A stretch of DNA of 64,000 nucleotides. Source: Opitutaceae bacterium. Its GTDB lineage: Bacteria > Verrucomicrobiota > Verrucomicrobiia > Opitutales > Opitutaceae. Made by a program: the position numbers and the translations under genes. Shown here in pieces: positions 1 to 8,485 of the stretch. The stretch is from the NCBI GenBank assembly GCA_003151515.1, contig PLXS01000008.1, positions 62,001 through 126,000 of the forward strand, in the 5' to 3' direction. The notes under the pieces are model-generated. The model was not told the DNA's origin. It saw only the letters and a program-made list of their open reading frames with translations, and did no database searches. Each line of letters opens with the position of its first letter. The first letter of the stretch is position 1.

Positions 1-848
1 AGGAAGGGGGTCAGCTGGACGCCCGCATGGTAGGCGTAGACGAACACGACGGCGATGCCGAAGGCCGATATGACCTCGATGGCGGGGGTCAGGGCCTGGT
101 AGTACTTGGCCACCTTGAGCTGGACCCGGATGAGCGCCCCCGTCTCAGCCGCGAAGGCCCGCACCTGGCGCTCCTCCAGGCCGAAGGCCCTCACCTCCTT
201 GGCCGCGCTCAGGTTCTCGGCGAGGGAGTTTGTCACCGATCCCATCTGCGTCTGCATCTGGTGGGCACGCTTGACCAGCTTCCTGCCGACGTAGCGCACG
301 GGAAAGACGCACAGGGGCACCACCGCAAGGCAGACCACCATGAGGGCGGTGCTCTTCTCCTTCGAGGCGAGGTAGATCACGTAGCCCAGGGCCGAAAGCA
401 GGGTCGCGGGCTGCTTCATCCCGTCGCTCGCCAGGGCGACCATCGTTGCCTGCAGCTGGTTTGCGTCGGCGAGGCCGCGGGAGATCAGGTCGCCGGTCGT
501 CTGGCGCTGGATGAACGAGAGCGGCAGGACCTGGAGCTTGCGGAAATAGTCGAGGCGCAGGGCCTCGAGAATGCGCACGCCGGCGACCTGGAACAGGTAG
601 CTGCTCGCGTATCCCGCGGCCCCGCGCACCGTGAACACGATCGGGAGCCACATCACCACGGCGAAGATCTGCCAGGCGCTGAGCGCAGTCCTCTCCGCGG
701 TGAAGATGCGCGGGAAGACGTACTTCACCATGAGCGGCAGGCCCGCGCCGCTTGTCACGCCCTGGATGATCCCGGCGGCTATCGCCGACACGAGGACCAC
801 GCGGACGGGTTTGAGGTAGCCTAGGTAGGGCCGGTAGCGGCGGAGCAT
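1..848 (-). CDS. ABC exporter (MsbA-like) transmembrane half, 3' part cut off by window edge
   Basis: Reading the minus strand from the ATG at 848 gives about 282 residues with no stop before the window edge. It begins MLRRYRPYLGYLKP and has alternating hydrophobic segments, with the type I exporter pattern in the first cytoplasmic loop (LRLDYFRKLQVLPLSF, then a TTGDLISR stretch) and NSLAENLSAAKEVRAFG further on. These are typical of ABC_membrane domains of MsbA/LmrA-type lipid or drug exporters. The nucleotide-binding domain should lie left of the window. It starts 19 bases after the OppC stop on the same strand, so it may be the last gene of the peptide-transport operon. The substrate cannot be inferred from this half. 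Confidence 0.85.
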   Translation of the reverse strand, partial: MLRRYRPYLGYLKPVRVVLVSAIAAGIIQGVTSGAGLPLMVKYVFPRIFTAERTALSAWQIFAVVMWLPIVFTVRGAAGYASSYLFQVAGVRILEALRLDYFRKLQVLPLSFIQRQTTGDLISRGLADANQLQATMVALASDGMKQPATLLSALGYVIYLASKEKSTALMVVCLAVVPLCVFPVRYVGRKLVKRAHQMQTQMGSVTNSLAENLSAAKEVRAFGLEERQVRAFAAETGALIRVQLKVAKYYQALTPAIEVISAFGIAVVFVYAYHAGVQLTPF

Positions 849-867
849 GGAATGGGGGCTGCCCAGT

Positions 868-1740
868 TCAATCCTTGGAGGCCCTGACATCAAGGGCGTC
901 GCGCAGGCCGTCGCCCAGGAAATTGAGGGAGAAAAGGGTGACGGAGAAGGCGGCCCCCGGGAACACGAGGAGCCACCAGTACTCCTCCATCCTCTCCGAG
1001 CCGTCGTTGATCAGTACGCCCCAGGAGCTCATGGGCAGCTGCACGCCCAGGCCGAGGAAGCTCAGGAAGGCCTCGAGCATCATGACCGAGGGAATCGTCA
1101 GGGTCGTGTAGACGATGATTGGACCTATGGCGTTGGGTATCAGGTGCTTGAAGATTATCCTTCGCCGCCCGAGGCCCAGGGCGCGGGCGGCCTCTATGAA
1201 TTCCATTCTCTTGATCGACAGCACCTGGCCGCGAACGATGCGCGCCATCGTGAGCCACTCGACGGCCCCGATCGCGAAGAAGAGAAGGAAGATGTTCCTG
1301 CCGAAGAAGACCATGAGCAGGATGACGAAGATGGCGAAGGGCAGGGCGTAGAGGATGTCGACCATGCGCATCATGGCGGCGTCGACCTTGCCCCCGACAA
1401 AGCCCGCGACGGCGCCGTAGGTGACGCCAATGACGAGGGCGACGAAGGTGGCGACAAGCCCGACGGTGATCGAGATTCGCCCGCCGTAGAGCACGCGCGC
1501 GAGCAGGTCGCGCCCAAGCGTGTCGGTGCCAAGCCAGTGCGCCCAGGAGGGCGGCGTGGCGCCGAGGTCAAGGTTCTGCTCCCGGTAGGACTGGGAGAAG
1601 AACGGGCCGGCCGCGCACGCGACGCCCAGGAGCAGCAGCACGACCGCCCCGGCAAGTGCCATGCGGTTGTTGCGAAGCCTCTGCCAGGCGTCGCTCCAGG
1701 GGGAATGCCCGCGCTCCAGGTCTCGCTCTTCCTGGTTCAT
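868..1740 (-). CDS. oppC: ABC transporter permease, OppC/DppC type
   Basis: Protein of 290 residues with an N-terminal OppC_N-like segment, one early membrane span (MALAGAVVLLLLGVACA), then a BPD_transp_1 permease domain. The EAA loop is visible as EAARALGLGRRRIIFKHLIPN, which docks on the ATPase. The 'HWLGTDTLGRDLLARVLYGGR' region just after the first span is diagnostic of OppC/DppC permeases of oligopeptide importers. ATG at 1740 overlaps the stop of oppB by four bases (ATGA), so translation is probably coupled. A much longer upstream reading in this frame is an artefact of overlap with oppB. No solute-binding protein or ATPase gene is in view, so the partner components are encoded elsewhere. 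Confidence 0.93.
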   Translation of the reverse strand: MNQEERDLERGHSPWSDAWQRLRNNRMALAGAVVLLLLGVACAAGPFFSQSYREQNLDLGATPPSWAHWLGTDTLGRDLLARVLYGGRISITVGLVATFVALVIGVTYGAVAGFVGGKVDAAMMRMVDILYALPFAIFVILLMVFFGRNIFLLFFAIGAVEWLTMARIVRGQVLSIKRMEFIEAARALGLGRRRIIFKHLIPNAIGPIIVYTTLTIPSVMMLEAFLSFLGLGVQLPMSSWGVLINDGSERMEEYWWLLVFPGAAFSVTLFSLNFLGDGLRDALDVRASKD

Positions 1741-2654
1741 TCGAAACGAAGCTTCGGGTTCATCCACACCAGCACGATGTCGACCACGAGGTTCATCGCT
1801 ATGATGAACGCCGCGTAGACGATCACGGTTCCCAAAACGAGCGTGTAGTCCCGGTTGAGCGCCGAGTTGACGAACTCGCGGCCGATCCCGGGAATCTGGA
1901 AGATGGTCTCGATGACGAAGGAGCCCGTGACGACGCCCGCGATGGCGGGGCCGAGGAACGAGACGACCGGGGTCAGCCCGCCCCTTAGGGCGTGCCTGAG
2001 GACGACCCTCGTCTCGCTCGCCCCCTTGGCCCTGGCGGTGCGGATGAAGTCCTGGTTCAGGATCTCGAGCATTCCGCCGCGCGTCAGGCGGGCGACGTAG
2101 GCCGCGTACACGCAGCCCAGCGTGACGCTCGGAAGGACCCGGTCGATCGGCGCGTACCACCCCGAGGCGTTGAAGAGCCCGAACTGGATCGCCAGAAGGA
2201 GGATGAGCAGCGGCCCGAGGACGAAGGTCGGGATGCAGATGCCCACCATCGCGGCCGACGAGCAGGCGTAGTCGACCCACGTGTTGCGCCGCACCGCAGC
2301 AAGGATGCCCATCGGCAGGCCGATCCCGAGCGCGACCGCGAGCGACCACATCCCGAGCTCGGCCGACACCGGCAGCTTGTCGGCGATGATCTCGTTCACG
2401 GAGCGGGTGGGGTACTTGAACGAAGGGCCGAGGTCGCCGCGCAGGATGCTCGAGCAGTAGTCGAGGTACTGGCGGTACAGGGGCTTGTTGAGGCCGTAGT
2501 GAGCCTCGAGGTTGCGCATGATCTCGGGCGTCACGGCGCGCTCGGCCGTGAACGGTCCCCCGGGGACAAAGCGGATCATGAAGAAGGTCACCGTGATGAT
2601 GACCCAGATCACAGGAAGCGTCTGGATGAGCCTCTGGGCGACGAACCGGATCAT
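1737..2654 (-). CDS. oppB: ABC transporter permease, OppB/DppB type
   Basis: Protein of 305 residues starting MIRFVAQRLIQTLPVIWVII, the usual OppB N-terminus with the first membrane helix. It continues with the conserved 'PGGPF..E' periplasmic segment and LG.SF..P.R.V, then a permease core of about five helices containing the EAA-type loop (IRTARAKGASETRVVLRHALRGG). Length matches the family. It forms the heterodimeric channel with the OppC product encoded directly downstream and lies 22 bases after a secreted M28 peptidase. That order suggests coupling of extracytoplasmic peptide hydrolysis to uptake, but this is inference. Substrate could equally be nickel or another small solute. Confidence 0.94.
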   Translation of the reverse strand: MIRFVAQRLIQTLPVIWVIITVTFFMIRFVPGGPFTAERAVTPEIMRNLEAHYGLNKPLYRQYLDYCSSILRGDLGPSFKYPTRSVNEIIADKLPVSAELGMWSLAVALGIGLPMGILAAVRRNTWVDYACSSAAMVGICIPTFVLGPLLILLLAIQFGLFNASGWYAPIDRVLPSVTLGCVYAAYVARLTRGGMLEILNQDFIRTARAKGASETRVVLRHALRGGLTPVVSFLGPAIAGVVTGSFVIETIFQIPGIGREFVNSALNRDYTLVLGTVIVYAAFIIAMNLVVDIVLVWMNPKLRFE

Positions 2655-2676
2655 GAAAGCGTCGGAAGGGGCTCCC

Positions 2677-4371
2677 TTACGGGACCTGGGCCGCCATCAT
2701 CGCGTCGCGCCTCGACTTGAACTCGCAGCCGGGCTTCCACTCGGGCCAGGCGTCGCCCTGGGCCACCTGCAGGCCGATCTGGAAGAGCAGGTCCGCGTCG
2801 AGGGCTGCGCCGTAGAGGTCCCACCACGGCTTTATCTTGTCGGTGACCTTGTGGTAGTCGTGCGCGACGTAATCGTCGCGGCGCATGCGCCCGTATCCGC
2901 CGGGCTCGCCCAGGACGCGCAGGCCCGCCTTGGTGTAGAAGGCGGGCACGCCGACCTTCGCGAACTCGAAGTGGTCCGAGCGGTAGAACGTGCCCTTCTC
3001 GGGGTCGGTTTCCGGCACGAGGGTGCGTCCGGTGCTCTGCAGGATCGCGGCGGCGACGTCGTCCAGGGTCGAGTTGCCGTAGCCCACGACCTCAATGTCG
3101 ACGGTGGGACCGGCGAGCTGCATGACGTCAATGTTTATGTCGGCGAGCGTCTTCGCGAGCGGGTAGAGCGGGTGGCCGGCGTAGTACTCCGAGCCGAGCA
3201 GGCCCTGCTCCTCGCCGGTGACGAACAGGAAAAGGATGCCGCGGCGCGGGCGCTCCTCGGCGGGCAGCCGCGCGAACCGGCGCGCGATCTCAAGGACCCC
3301 GGCGCAGCCCGAGGCGTTGTCCGCGGCGCCGTTGTAGATCTGGTCCCCCTTAAGGCGCGGGTTGCGCCCCAGGTGGTCCCAGTGCGCCGTGTAGACGACG
3401 TACTCGTCCTTGACCTTGGGGTCGCTGCCCTCGAGCCGCGCGATGACGTTCTGGGAGTCGAGCGTGCGGATCTTGTTCGCTACGGAGAAGCTCGCCCTCA
3501 TCTTCATGTCAACCGGGCGGAAGTCCTTGCTGACGGCCGCCTCCTTCAGGGCGGCGAAGTCGTAGCCCGCCGCGGAGAAGAGGCTCTTCGCGTAGTCGAG
3601 CGTCACCCAGCCCTCGACCGACACGCGGCTGGCGTCGCCGTCCGGCGTCACGAGCGAGAAGTTCTCGCGGCCCCGGCTGCCCGCGACGACGGCGAAGGGG
3701 TAGCCGGCGGGGCCGGTCTCGTGGACGATGATGCACGCGGCCGCTCCCTTGGCCGACGCCTCCTCGTACTTGTACGTCCAGCGCCCGTAGTAGGTCATGG
3801 CCTTGCCCTTGAACATCGTGTCGTCGAGCTTGGTGGGGTTCTTCGGGTCGCGCACCGGCGGGTCGTTGATCAGCATGATGACGGTCTTGCCGCGCACATC
3901 GACGCCCTTGAAGTCGTCCCAGCCGTACTCGGGGGCCACGACCCCGTAGCCCACGAAAACCACGTCACTGTCCCTGACGTCCACCTGCGCCGCCACGTGG
4001 CTCGACACCGCAATGTAGTCGTTTATCCAGGCGGGCGTCATCGTCCTTCCCCCCACCTCGAACGAGGCCTTCGTCTCGGAGACGATGCCCACCATCGGGA
4101 CCTTCTGCAGGTAGGAGCCGTCGGGGTTGCCCGGAAGCAGCCCGAGGACCTTGCACTCGCCCGTCAGGTAGTCGACGCTCAGCTTCTCGCCCGCCGTGCC
4201 CGGCAAGCGGCCCTCGAACCCGTCCGAGGAAAGCACCCGGATGTGCTCCATCATCCTGTTCGCGGCCTCCAGGTTCGTGCCCTGCCCGGGGACCTGGGCT
4301 GTGGCCGCGGCGCCTGCGGCCAGGATCGGCGCCCATGCAAGGATCATTCGCATCGCGCAAGTGTTCGCCAT
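2677..4371 (-). CDS. Secreted M28-family zinc aminopeptidase
   Basis: Protein of 564 residues. A signal peptide follows the second Met (MRMILAWAPILAAGAAATA), so the true start may be 4353 and not 4371. A PA (protease-associated) insert covers roughly residues 130-260. The M28 catalytic core follows: metal ligand His in TAHWDHLG, bridging Asp in YNGAADNASG, catalytic Glu pair in FLFVTGEEQGLLGS, a further Asp in NIDVMQLAG, and the last His in RSDHFEFAKVG. All ligands are present, so the enzyme should be an active di-zinc aminopeptidase acting in the periplasm or outside the cell. It stands at the head of the oppB-oppC cluster and 37 bases after the methyltransferase. Confidence 0.92.
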   Translation of the reverse strand: MANTCAMRMILAWAPILAAGAAATAQVPGQGTNLEAANRMMEHIRVLSSDGFEGRLPGTAGEKLSVDYLTGECKVLGLLPGNPDGSYLQKVPMVGIVSETKASFEVGGRTMTPAWINDYIAVSSHVAAQVDVRDSDVVFVGYGVVAPEYGWDDFKGVDVRGKTVIMLINDPPVRDPKNPTKLDDTMFKGKAMTYYGRWTYKYEEASAKGAAACIIVHETGPAGYPFAVVAGSRGRENFSLVTPDGDASRVSVEGWVTLDYAKSLFSAAGYDFAALKEAAVSKDFRPVDMKMRASFSVANKIRTLDSQNVIARLEGSDPKVKDEYVVYTAHWDHLGRNPRLKGDQIYNGAADNASGCAGVLEIARRFARLPAEERPRRGILFLFVTGEEQGLLGSEYYAGHPLYPLAKTLADINIDVMQLAGPTVDIEVVGYGNSTLDDVAAAILQSTGRTLVPETDPEKGTFYRSDHFEFAKVGVPAFYTKAGLRVLGEPGGYGRMRRDDYVAHDYHKVTDKIKPWWDLYGAALDADLLFQIGLQVAQGDAWPEWKPGCEFKSRRDAMMAAQVP

Positions 4372-4408
4372 CCGGCCAAAATGGCAATCCCGCCCTCCGG
4401 CAGCGCGC

Positions 4409-5203
4409 CTATTTGCGCGCGATGAGCCGCAGCATCGGCCACCACCAGACGATCTTGCCCTCCTCGACGCCGAGGCGCAGCGCGCGCCTGACGCCCTCGG
4501 GCGCCTCGCTCACCGCGGCGCGCACGCGCTCGCGGTTCTCCGCCGGGGTGGCCGCGGTCTCGAAGTACCAGTGCAGGTCCGGCTGCTTCTTGCGGAAGAG
4601 GGCGCTCGAGACGAGGTGAAGCCCGTGCCGCGAGACCAGCTCCTCCCAGGAGGCGCGCGAGAGGAAGCGGCCGTGGCTCGGGTCCCGCCAGGTCTCGACG
4701 CGGTGCAGCCACTCCTCGGTCTCGGGGTCGGCGTCGGGGACGCTCCCGTCGATGAGCAGGAAGTGGCCGCCGGGAGCGAGGACCCGCGCGGCCTCGGCGA
4801 CGAAGCGCTCCGGCGAGCTGAAGTGGTGCGGCGCGACCCTCGCCGCGACGAGGCCGAAAGTCGCGTCGGCGAACGGAATCTTCTCGGCCGGGAAGAGGGC
4901 CGTCTCGAGCTCGAATCCCTCCTCGCGAAGGAGGGTGCCGGCGTTGTCCAGCATGCGCTGCGAGATGTCGCCAGCCGTCACCCGCCAGCCCCTGCGGGCG
5001 AGGCAGAGCGCGGTGTGGCCCCCGCCCGTCGCGACGTCGAGCGCCCTGGCCCCGTGCGGGGCGGGCACGGCCTTGAGCGCCTCCTTGACATCGGAGGTGT
5101 CCGCAAGGATGTGCGACCTGCCGTAGCGATCGCTCTGGCGGTTGAATTGCGTGGCGGCCGCCGTCTGGGCGGCGTCCAAGTTTGACTGTCTGCGGGGCGC
5201 CAT
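4409..5203 (-). CDS. Class I SAM-dependent methyltransferase (UbiE/Methyltransf_11 type)
   Basis: Protein of 264 residues. SAM-binding motif I is ALDVATGGGHTAL at about residues 69-81, the acidic end of strand beta-2 is VTAGDIS, and the post-motif region FPAEKIPFADATFGLV with VLAPGGHFLLID is typical of Methyltransf_11. The N-terminal FNRQSDRYGRS segment resembles the entry helix of UbiE/COQ5-like enzymes. The substrate is not evident. No quinone genes lie nearby, so assignment to UbiE is not justified. It is divergent from the FmdB-like gene, with only 34 bases between the two starts. Confidence 0.88.
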   Translation of the reverse strand: MAPRRQSNLDAAQTAAATQFNRQSDRYGRSHILADTSDVKEALKAVPAPHGARALDVATGGGHTALCLARRGWRVTAGDISQRMLDNAGTLLREEGFELETALFPAEKIPFADATFGLVAARVAPHHFSSPERFVAEAARVLAPGGHFLLIDGSVPDADPETEEWLHRVETWRDPSHGRFLSRASWEELVSRHGLHLVSSALFRKKQPDLHWYFETAATPAENRERVRAAVSEAPEGVRRALRLGVEEGKIVWWWPMLRLIARK

Positions 5204-5237
5204 GGCATCCTTATAGACAACTGAGGCGAGTGCGGCG

Positions 5238-5768
5238 ATGCCTATCTACGAATATTACTGCCCGGACAACCACCGGATCTACCAGTTCTACGCGAGGAGC
5301 CTGGCCCAGGGCTCGGTCGTGCCCCCGTGCCCGGACAACCCGGCCTTGCGGATGCAGAGGATCCTGTCGCCGTTCTCGGTCGCGGCGCGGGGCGGGCGCG
5401 AGGCCGGCGAAGGTGGCGGTGCGGGCGAGGCGTCCGGCCCCGGCCCTGACGACAGCCGGATGGATGCCGCCCTGGGCCAGATGGAGCGCGAGTTCGCCGG
5501 CGTCGACGAGAACGACCCCAAGGCCATGGGGCGGATGATGCGCCGCATGGCCGAGATAACCGGGGAGCCGATCGAAGGGCAGATGGAGGAGGCGGTGCGC
5601 AGGCTCGAGGAGGGGGCGGATCCCGAGGCGCTTGACGAGGAGCTTGGCGGCGAGGCCGCCGATCCGGGGCGGGAGGGCCCCCTTGCGGGGGAGCGCAGCG
5701 GCGCCGGACGGGGGCGCCGCCCAAGGGTCGCGCCGCAGCGCGACCCCAGGCTCTACGACTACCCGTGA
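5238..5768 (+). CDS. FmdB-family putative regulatory protein, degenerate zinc ribbon
   Basis: Protein of 176 residues. The first residues MPIYEYYCPDN match the FmdB/CxxC_CXXC_SSSS family, which normally has two CxxC knuckles. Here each knuckle keeps only one Cys (YYCPDNH and PPCPDNP), so metal binding is doubtful unless His helps. The C-terminal two-thirds is acidic, rich in Gly/Glu/Arg and low in complexity, except for a segment around MMRRMAEITGEPIEGQMEEAVRRLEEG that is shared by verrucomicrobial and planctomycete FmdB proteins. The stop codon overlaps the GTG start of the next gene by four bases. The function of FmdB proteins is not established. Confidence 0.85.
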   Translation: MPIYEYYCPDNHRIYQFYARSLAQGSVVPPCPDNPALRMQRILSPFSVAARGGREAGEGGGAGEASGPGPDDSRMDAALGQMEREFAGVDENDPKAMGRMMRRMAEITGEPIEGQMEEAVRRLEEGADPEALDEELGGEAADPGREGPLAGERSGAGRGRRPRVAPQRDPRLYDYP

Positions 5769-6580
5769 GCGCCCCTAGCGAAGAGCGCGCCGCCAGGATT
5801 GAAGCCGCCAAGCGCGCGGTGTCGGCCGAAACCGCGTTCCTGCACCGGGAGTTCGGGCGGGTCGAGAGCCGCTGGAAGGGCGACGGAACGCGGGTGACGG
5901 CCGCCGACATCGCGATCTCGGAGAACATAGGGCGGGCGCTCCTATCACGCTTCCCGGCGGACCAGTTTTTCAGCGAGGAGCTCCAGGACCGCGGCTCGCC
6001 CATCGCCGTGGCGTCGCGATTCTGCTGGGTGCTCGATCCGATCGACGGCACGAACAACTTCGCGCTCGGGATACCCTACTGCGCGATCTCGCTCGCCCTT
6101 GTCGAGGAGGGGGAGCCGGTCTACGGCGTCGTCTACGACCTGAGCCGGCGCGTGCTGATGCACGGAGGCCCGGGCGTCGGCATGTTCGACGGGGAGCGGC
6201 GGGCGCGCGTGACCTCCGAGGCGCCCAACCCGGAGATGCTGATCGGCTTTCACAGCCCGAACGACAAGGCGCTTGTGCCGGCCGCCGACGCCGTGCTCTC
6301 GAACTTCAAGATCCGGGGGCTCGGCAGCGCGACGCTCCACCTGGCGTACGTGGCGGCGGGCCTCCTGGGCGGGGCCGTGGACTTCAACGTGAAGATCTGG
6401 GACCTGGCCGCCGCGATCGCCATGTGCAAAGCGGCGGCCGGCGAGGTTCGCTTCCTAAACGGCGAGCAGCTGCCGATCAGGTCCTTCGACCTGAACATGC
6501 GAAAAATAATGTACGTCGCGGGCCCGCCGGCCGTCGCCGAGCGCCTCCTTGCGCTCCTGTCCGCCCGCCTAGGGCCCTAG
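5765..6580 (+). CDS. Inositol-monophosphatase-family phosphatase
   Basis: Protein of 271 residues starting at GTG (overlap GTGA with the upstream stop). The metal-binding motifs of the family are present: the Glu pair in FFSEELQD, the motif WVLDPIDGTNNF, and WDLAAAIAMCKAAAG near the C-terminus. Family members remove phosphate from inositol 1-phosphate, fructose-1,6-bisphosphate, 3'-phosphoadenosine 5'-phosphate or histidinol phosphate. Nothing here fixes the substrate. Its stop TAG overlaps the stop of the convergent MBL-fold gene in a shared CTAG. Confidence 0.92.
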   Translation: MSAPSEERAARIEAAKRAVSAETAFLHREFGRVESRWKGDGTRVTAADIAISENIGRALLSRFPADQFFSEELQDRGSPIAVASRFCWVLDPIDGTNNFALGIPYCAISLALVEEGEPVYGVVYDLSRRVLMHGGPGVGMFDGERRARVTSEAPNPEMLIGFHSPNDKALVPAADAVLSNFKIRGLGSATLHLAYVAAGLLGGAVDFNVKIWDLAAAIAMCKAAAGEVRFLNGEQLPIRSFDLNMRKIMYVAGPPAVAERLLALLSARLGP

Positions 6581-7935
6581 ACCAGGTACTGTTGCAGGGG
6601 CACGGGGTCCAGGACCTTGGCCGCCGGCAAACGCGAGGCCAGCTGCTCGGCGAACCAGGCCCTCGCAGGCGGGTCCCCGTGGGTGAGGACGATGCTGCGG
6701 GCGCCGGTCTGCACCGCGAACTGCAGGAGCTCGTCCCGGTCGGCGTGGCCGCTCAGCTCGAAGCGCTCCACGCGGGCCTTGATCTTCGTCTTCACGTGCG
6801 CGGTCTCGAAGAGGAACGTGTCGCCGGGCTTCGCCGCCAGGAGCCGGCCGCCGGGCGTGTCCGGGTCGCAGTAGCCGACGAAGCCCACGGTGTTGCCCGC
6901 GTGGCCGACGAGGCCCGAGGCCAGGGTGTAGCTCGGGGTGCGCTCGACCAGCATCCCGGAGCTGATGACGTAGAGCGCATTCTGGCGCGGGTCCTCGCCG
7001 GGCTTCAGGTTTCGTGGGAGCGGGCGGACCTTCAGGTCCTTGACGATCGAGCGGTTGAACTGGATGTGCTTGGTCTTGTGGCTGATCTCGTCGAAGTAGT
7101 CGACCAGGTCCATGCCGAGGCCGGAGCCGTAGATGGGGCAGTCGACCAGACGCCTGAACTTTCGGGCGTCGTGGAGGATCGCCAGCACCTCCTGCATCCT
7201 GCCGAGGGCGAACACGGGGATCAGGAACGAGCCGCCCTTCTGGATCGTGTCGTTTATCGACTCGACCAGGCGGATCATCTCGGCCGAGCGGGTCTTCTGG
7301 GGCTGGCGCAGGGTCGAGCCGCGCGTCGTCTCGGTGACCAGGGTGTCGAAGTGGCCGGCGGGGAAGCGCGCGCCCGGCAGGGTGCGCTGGTTCTCGAAAA
7401 GGACGTCTCCGGTGAAGAAGATCGCGCGGTGCCTGTGGCGTATCTCGAGCCCGGCCGCGCCGGCCACATGGCCCGCGGGGTGCAGGATGACCTCGATCTC
7501 GTCCCGGCCGCCGCGGAACTTTTTCGCGTGGCCGAAGGGGACCCCGGTCAGGCGCTTGGCGATCCGGTCGACCTCCTCGTGCGTGAAGAGCGGGTAGTCC
7601 AATATGTTCTCGTCCTCGCGCTGGCGCATCATGACGCTCGCGGAGTTGTGCAGCATGCGCTCGATCAGCATGCGGCTCGAGGTCGTCATGATGACCGGGG
7701 CCGCGGGATGCTCGCGCATGGTGATCGGCAGGCTGCCGATATGGTCGAGGTGGCAGTGCGTGATGACGATCAGGTCGATCGTCTTGCCCCGCAGAGGCGC
7801 GTGGTCCGGCGCGGCCTTGCGGCCCGCCTTCTTGGGGTGCAGCCCCGAGTCCACAAGGATGTTGAGGTCACCGAGCTGGATGAACAGCGAGTTGGCGCCT
7901 ATGCCGCCGTCGCGGTTCAGGTCAATGAGCTTCAT
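6577..7935 (-). CDS. MBL-fold metallo-hydrolase with beta-CASP domain (YSH1/CPSF-like exonuclease family)
   Basis: Protein of about 452 residues from ATG 7935 (MKLIDLNRDGGIGANS). An in-frame start at 7977 adds 14 residues unlike the family. The metallo-beta-lactamase signature is VITHCHLDHIGSLP, the later metal ligands are HPAGHVAGA and FFTGDV, and the C-terminal SGHADRDELLQF with VLTHGDP is the RMMBL/beta-CASP motif C region. This pattern fits archaeal and bacterial CPSF-like ribonucleases rather than lactamases. It is downstream of apaG on the same strand with a 75-base gap. Confidence 0.9.
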   Translation of the reverse strand: MKLIDLNRDGGIGANSLFIQLGDLNILVDSGLHPKKAGRKAAPDHAPLRGKTIDLIVITHCHLDHIGSLPITMREHPAAPVIMTTSSRMLIERMLHNSASVMMRQREDENILDYPLFTHEEVDRIAKRLTGVPFGHAKKFRGGRDEIEVILHPAGHVAGAAGLEIRHRHRAIFFTGDVLFENQRTLPGARFPAGHFDTLVTETTRGSTLRQPQKTRSAEMIRLVESINDTIQKGGSFLIPVFALGRMQEVLAILHDARKFRRLVDCPIYGSGLGMDLVDYFDEISHKTKHIQFNRSIVKDLKVRPLPRNLKPGEDPRQNALYVISSGMLVERTPSYTLASGLVGHAGNTVGFVGYCDPDTPGGRLLAAKPGDTFLFETAHVKTKIKARVERFELSGHADRDELLQFAVQTGARSIVLTHGDPPARAWFAEQLASRLPAAKVLDPVPLQQYLV

Positions 7936-8010
7936 TCTTTCGGGGTCATTATTGGGCGGGGGGCCGGCCCAGTTCAAGCGCGGCCGGCGCGGCGGGCGCC
8001 CCGAGACGTC

Positions 8011-8400
8011 TCACTCGCGCGGGACGACGAGCTCGAACGGGGCGAGCAGCACGTGCACCTTGGCGCCGTTCTCGTCGGCGCCGTGGAAGCAGCCGAGCAC
8101 GCGGGCGTTGCACCCGGTGATGTGGTGGCTGTTGTATGAGAACTCCTCGCCCGGCGCCAGCCGGGGCGTCTCCCCGACTATCTTGTCGCCCTCTATCACC
8201 TGGCGCGTGCCATCCTCGTACTCGATCACCCACTTCCTGCCGAGCAGCGTGACGGTCTTGTCCGAGCCGTTGCAGATGGTTATGTAGTAGACGTACACGT
8301 GCGGCTTGTCCTGCGGCAGGCTGATGCCCCCGTGGTGATGGACGAGCTTGTCCAGGCGGGCGGTGAGTCCAGGCAGTTCCCGTGACGGGACACAATTCAC
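8011..8400 (-). CDS. apaG: ApaG-domain protein
   Basis: From the GTG at 8400 the product has 129 residues, the usual ApaG length. The ApaG beta-sandwich is clear: YYITICNGSDKTVTLLGRKW, the stretch EGDKIVGETPRLAPGEEF, then the C-terminal FHGADENGAKVHVLLAPFEL. ApaG proteins are associated with diadenosine-polyphosphate or cobalt/magnesium phenotypes, but the biochemical role is uncertain. A longer reading to 8523 would run into the purH coding region on the other strand and shows no family similarity. No clear Shine-Dalgarno precedes 8400, so a start a few codons later is possible. Confidence 0.85.
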   Translation of the reverse strand: MNCVPSRELPGLTARLDKLVHHHGGISLPQDKPHVYVYYITICNGSDKTVTLLGRKWVIEYEDGTRQVIEGDKIVGETPRLAPGEEFSYNSHHITGCNARVLGCFHGADENGAKVHVLLAPFELVVPRE

Positions 8401-8485
8401 AACAACAAGGAGATCGGCATTCCCCTTGGCCGCAAGCGGCTTTCCGCTTGAAGAAGACCGGGCGCGGGCGCACAAACGCCTCCTC

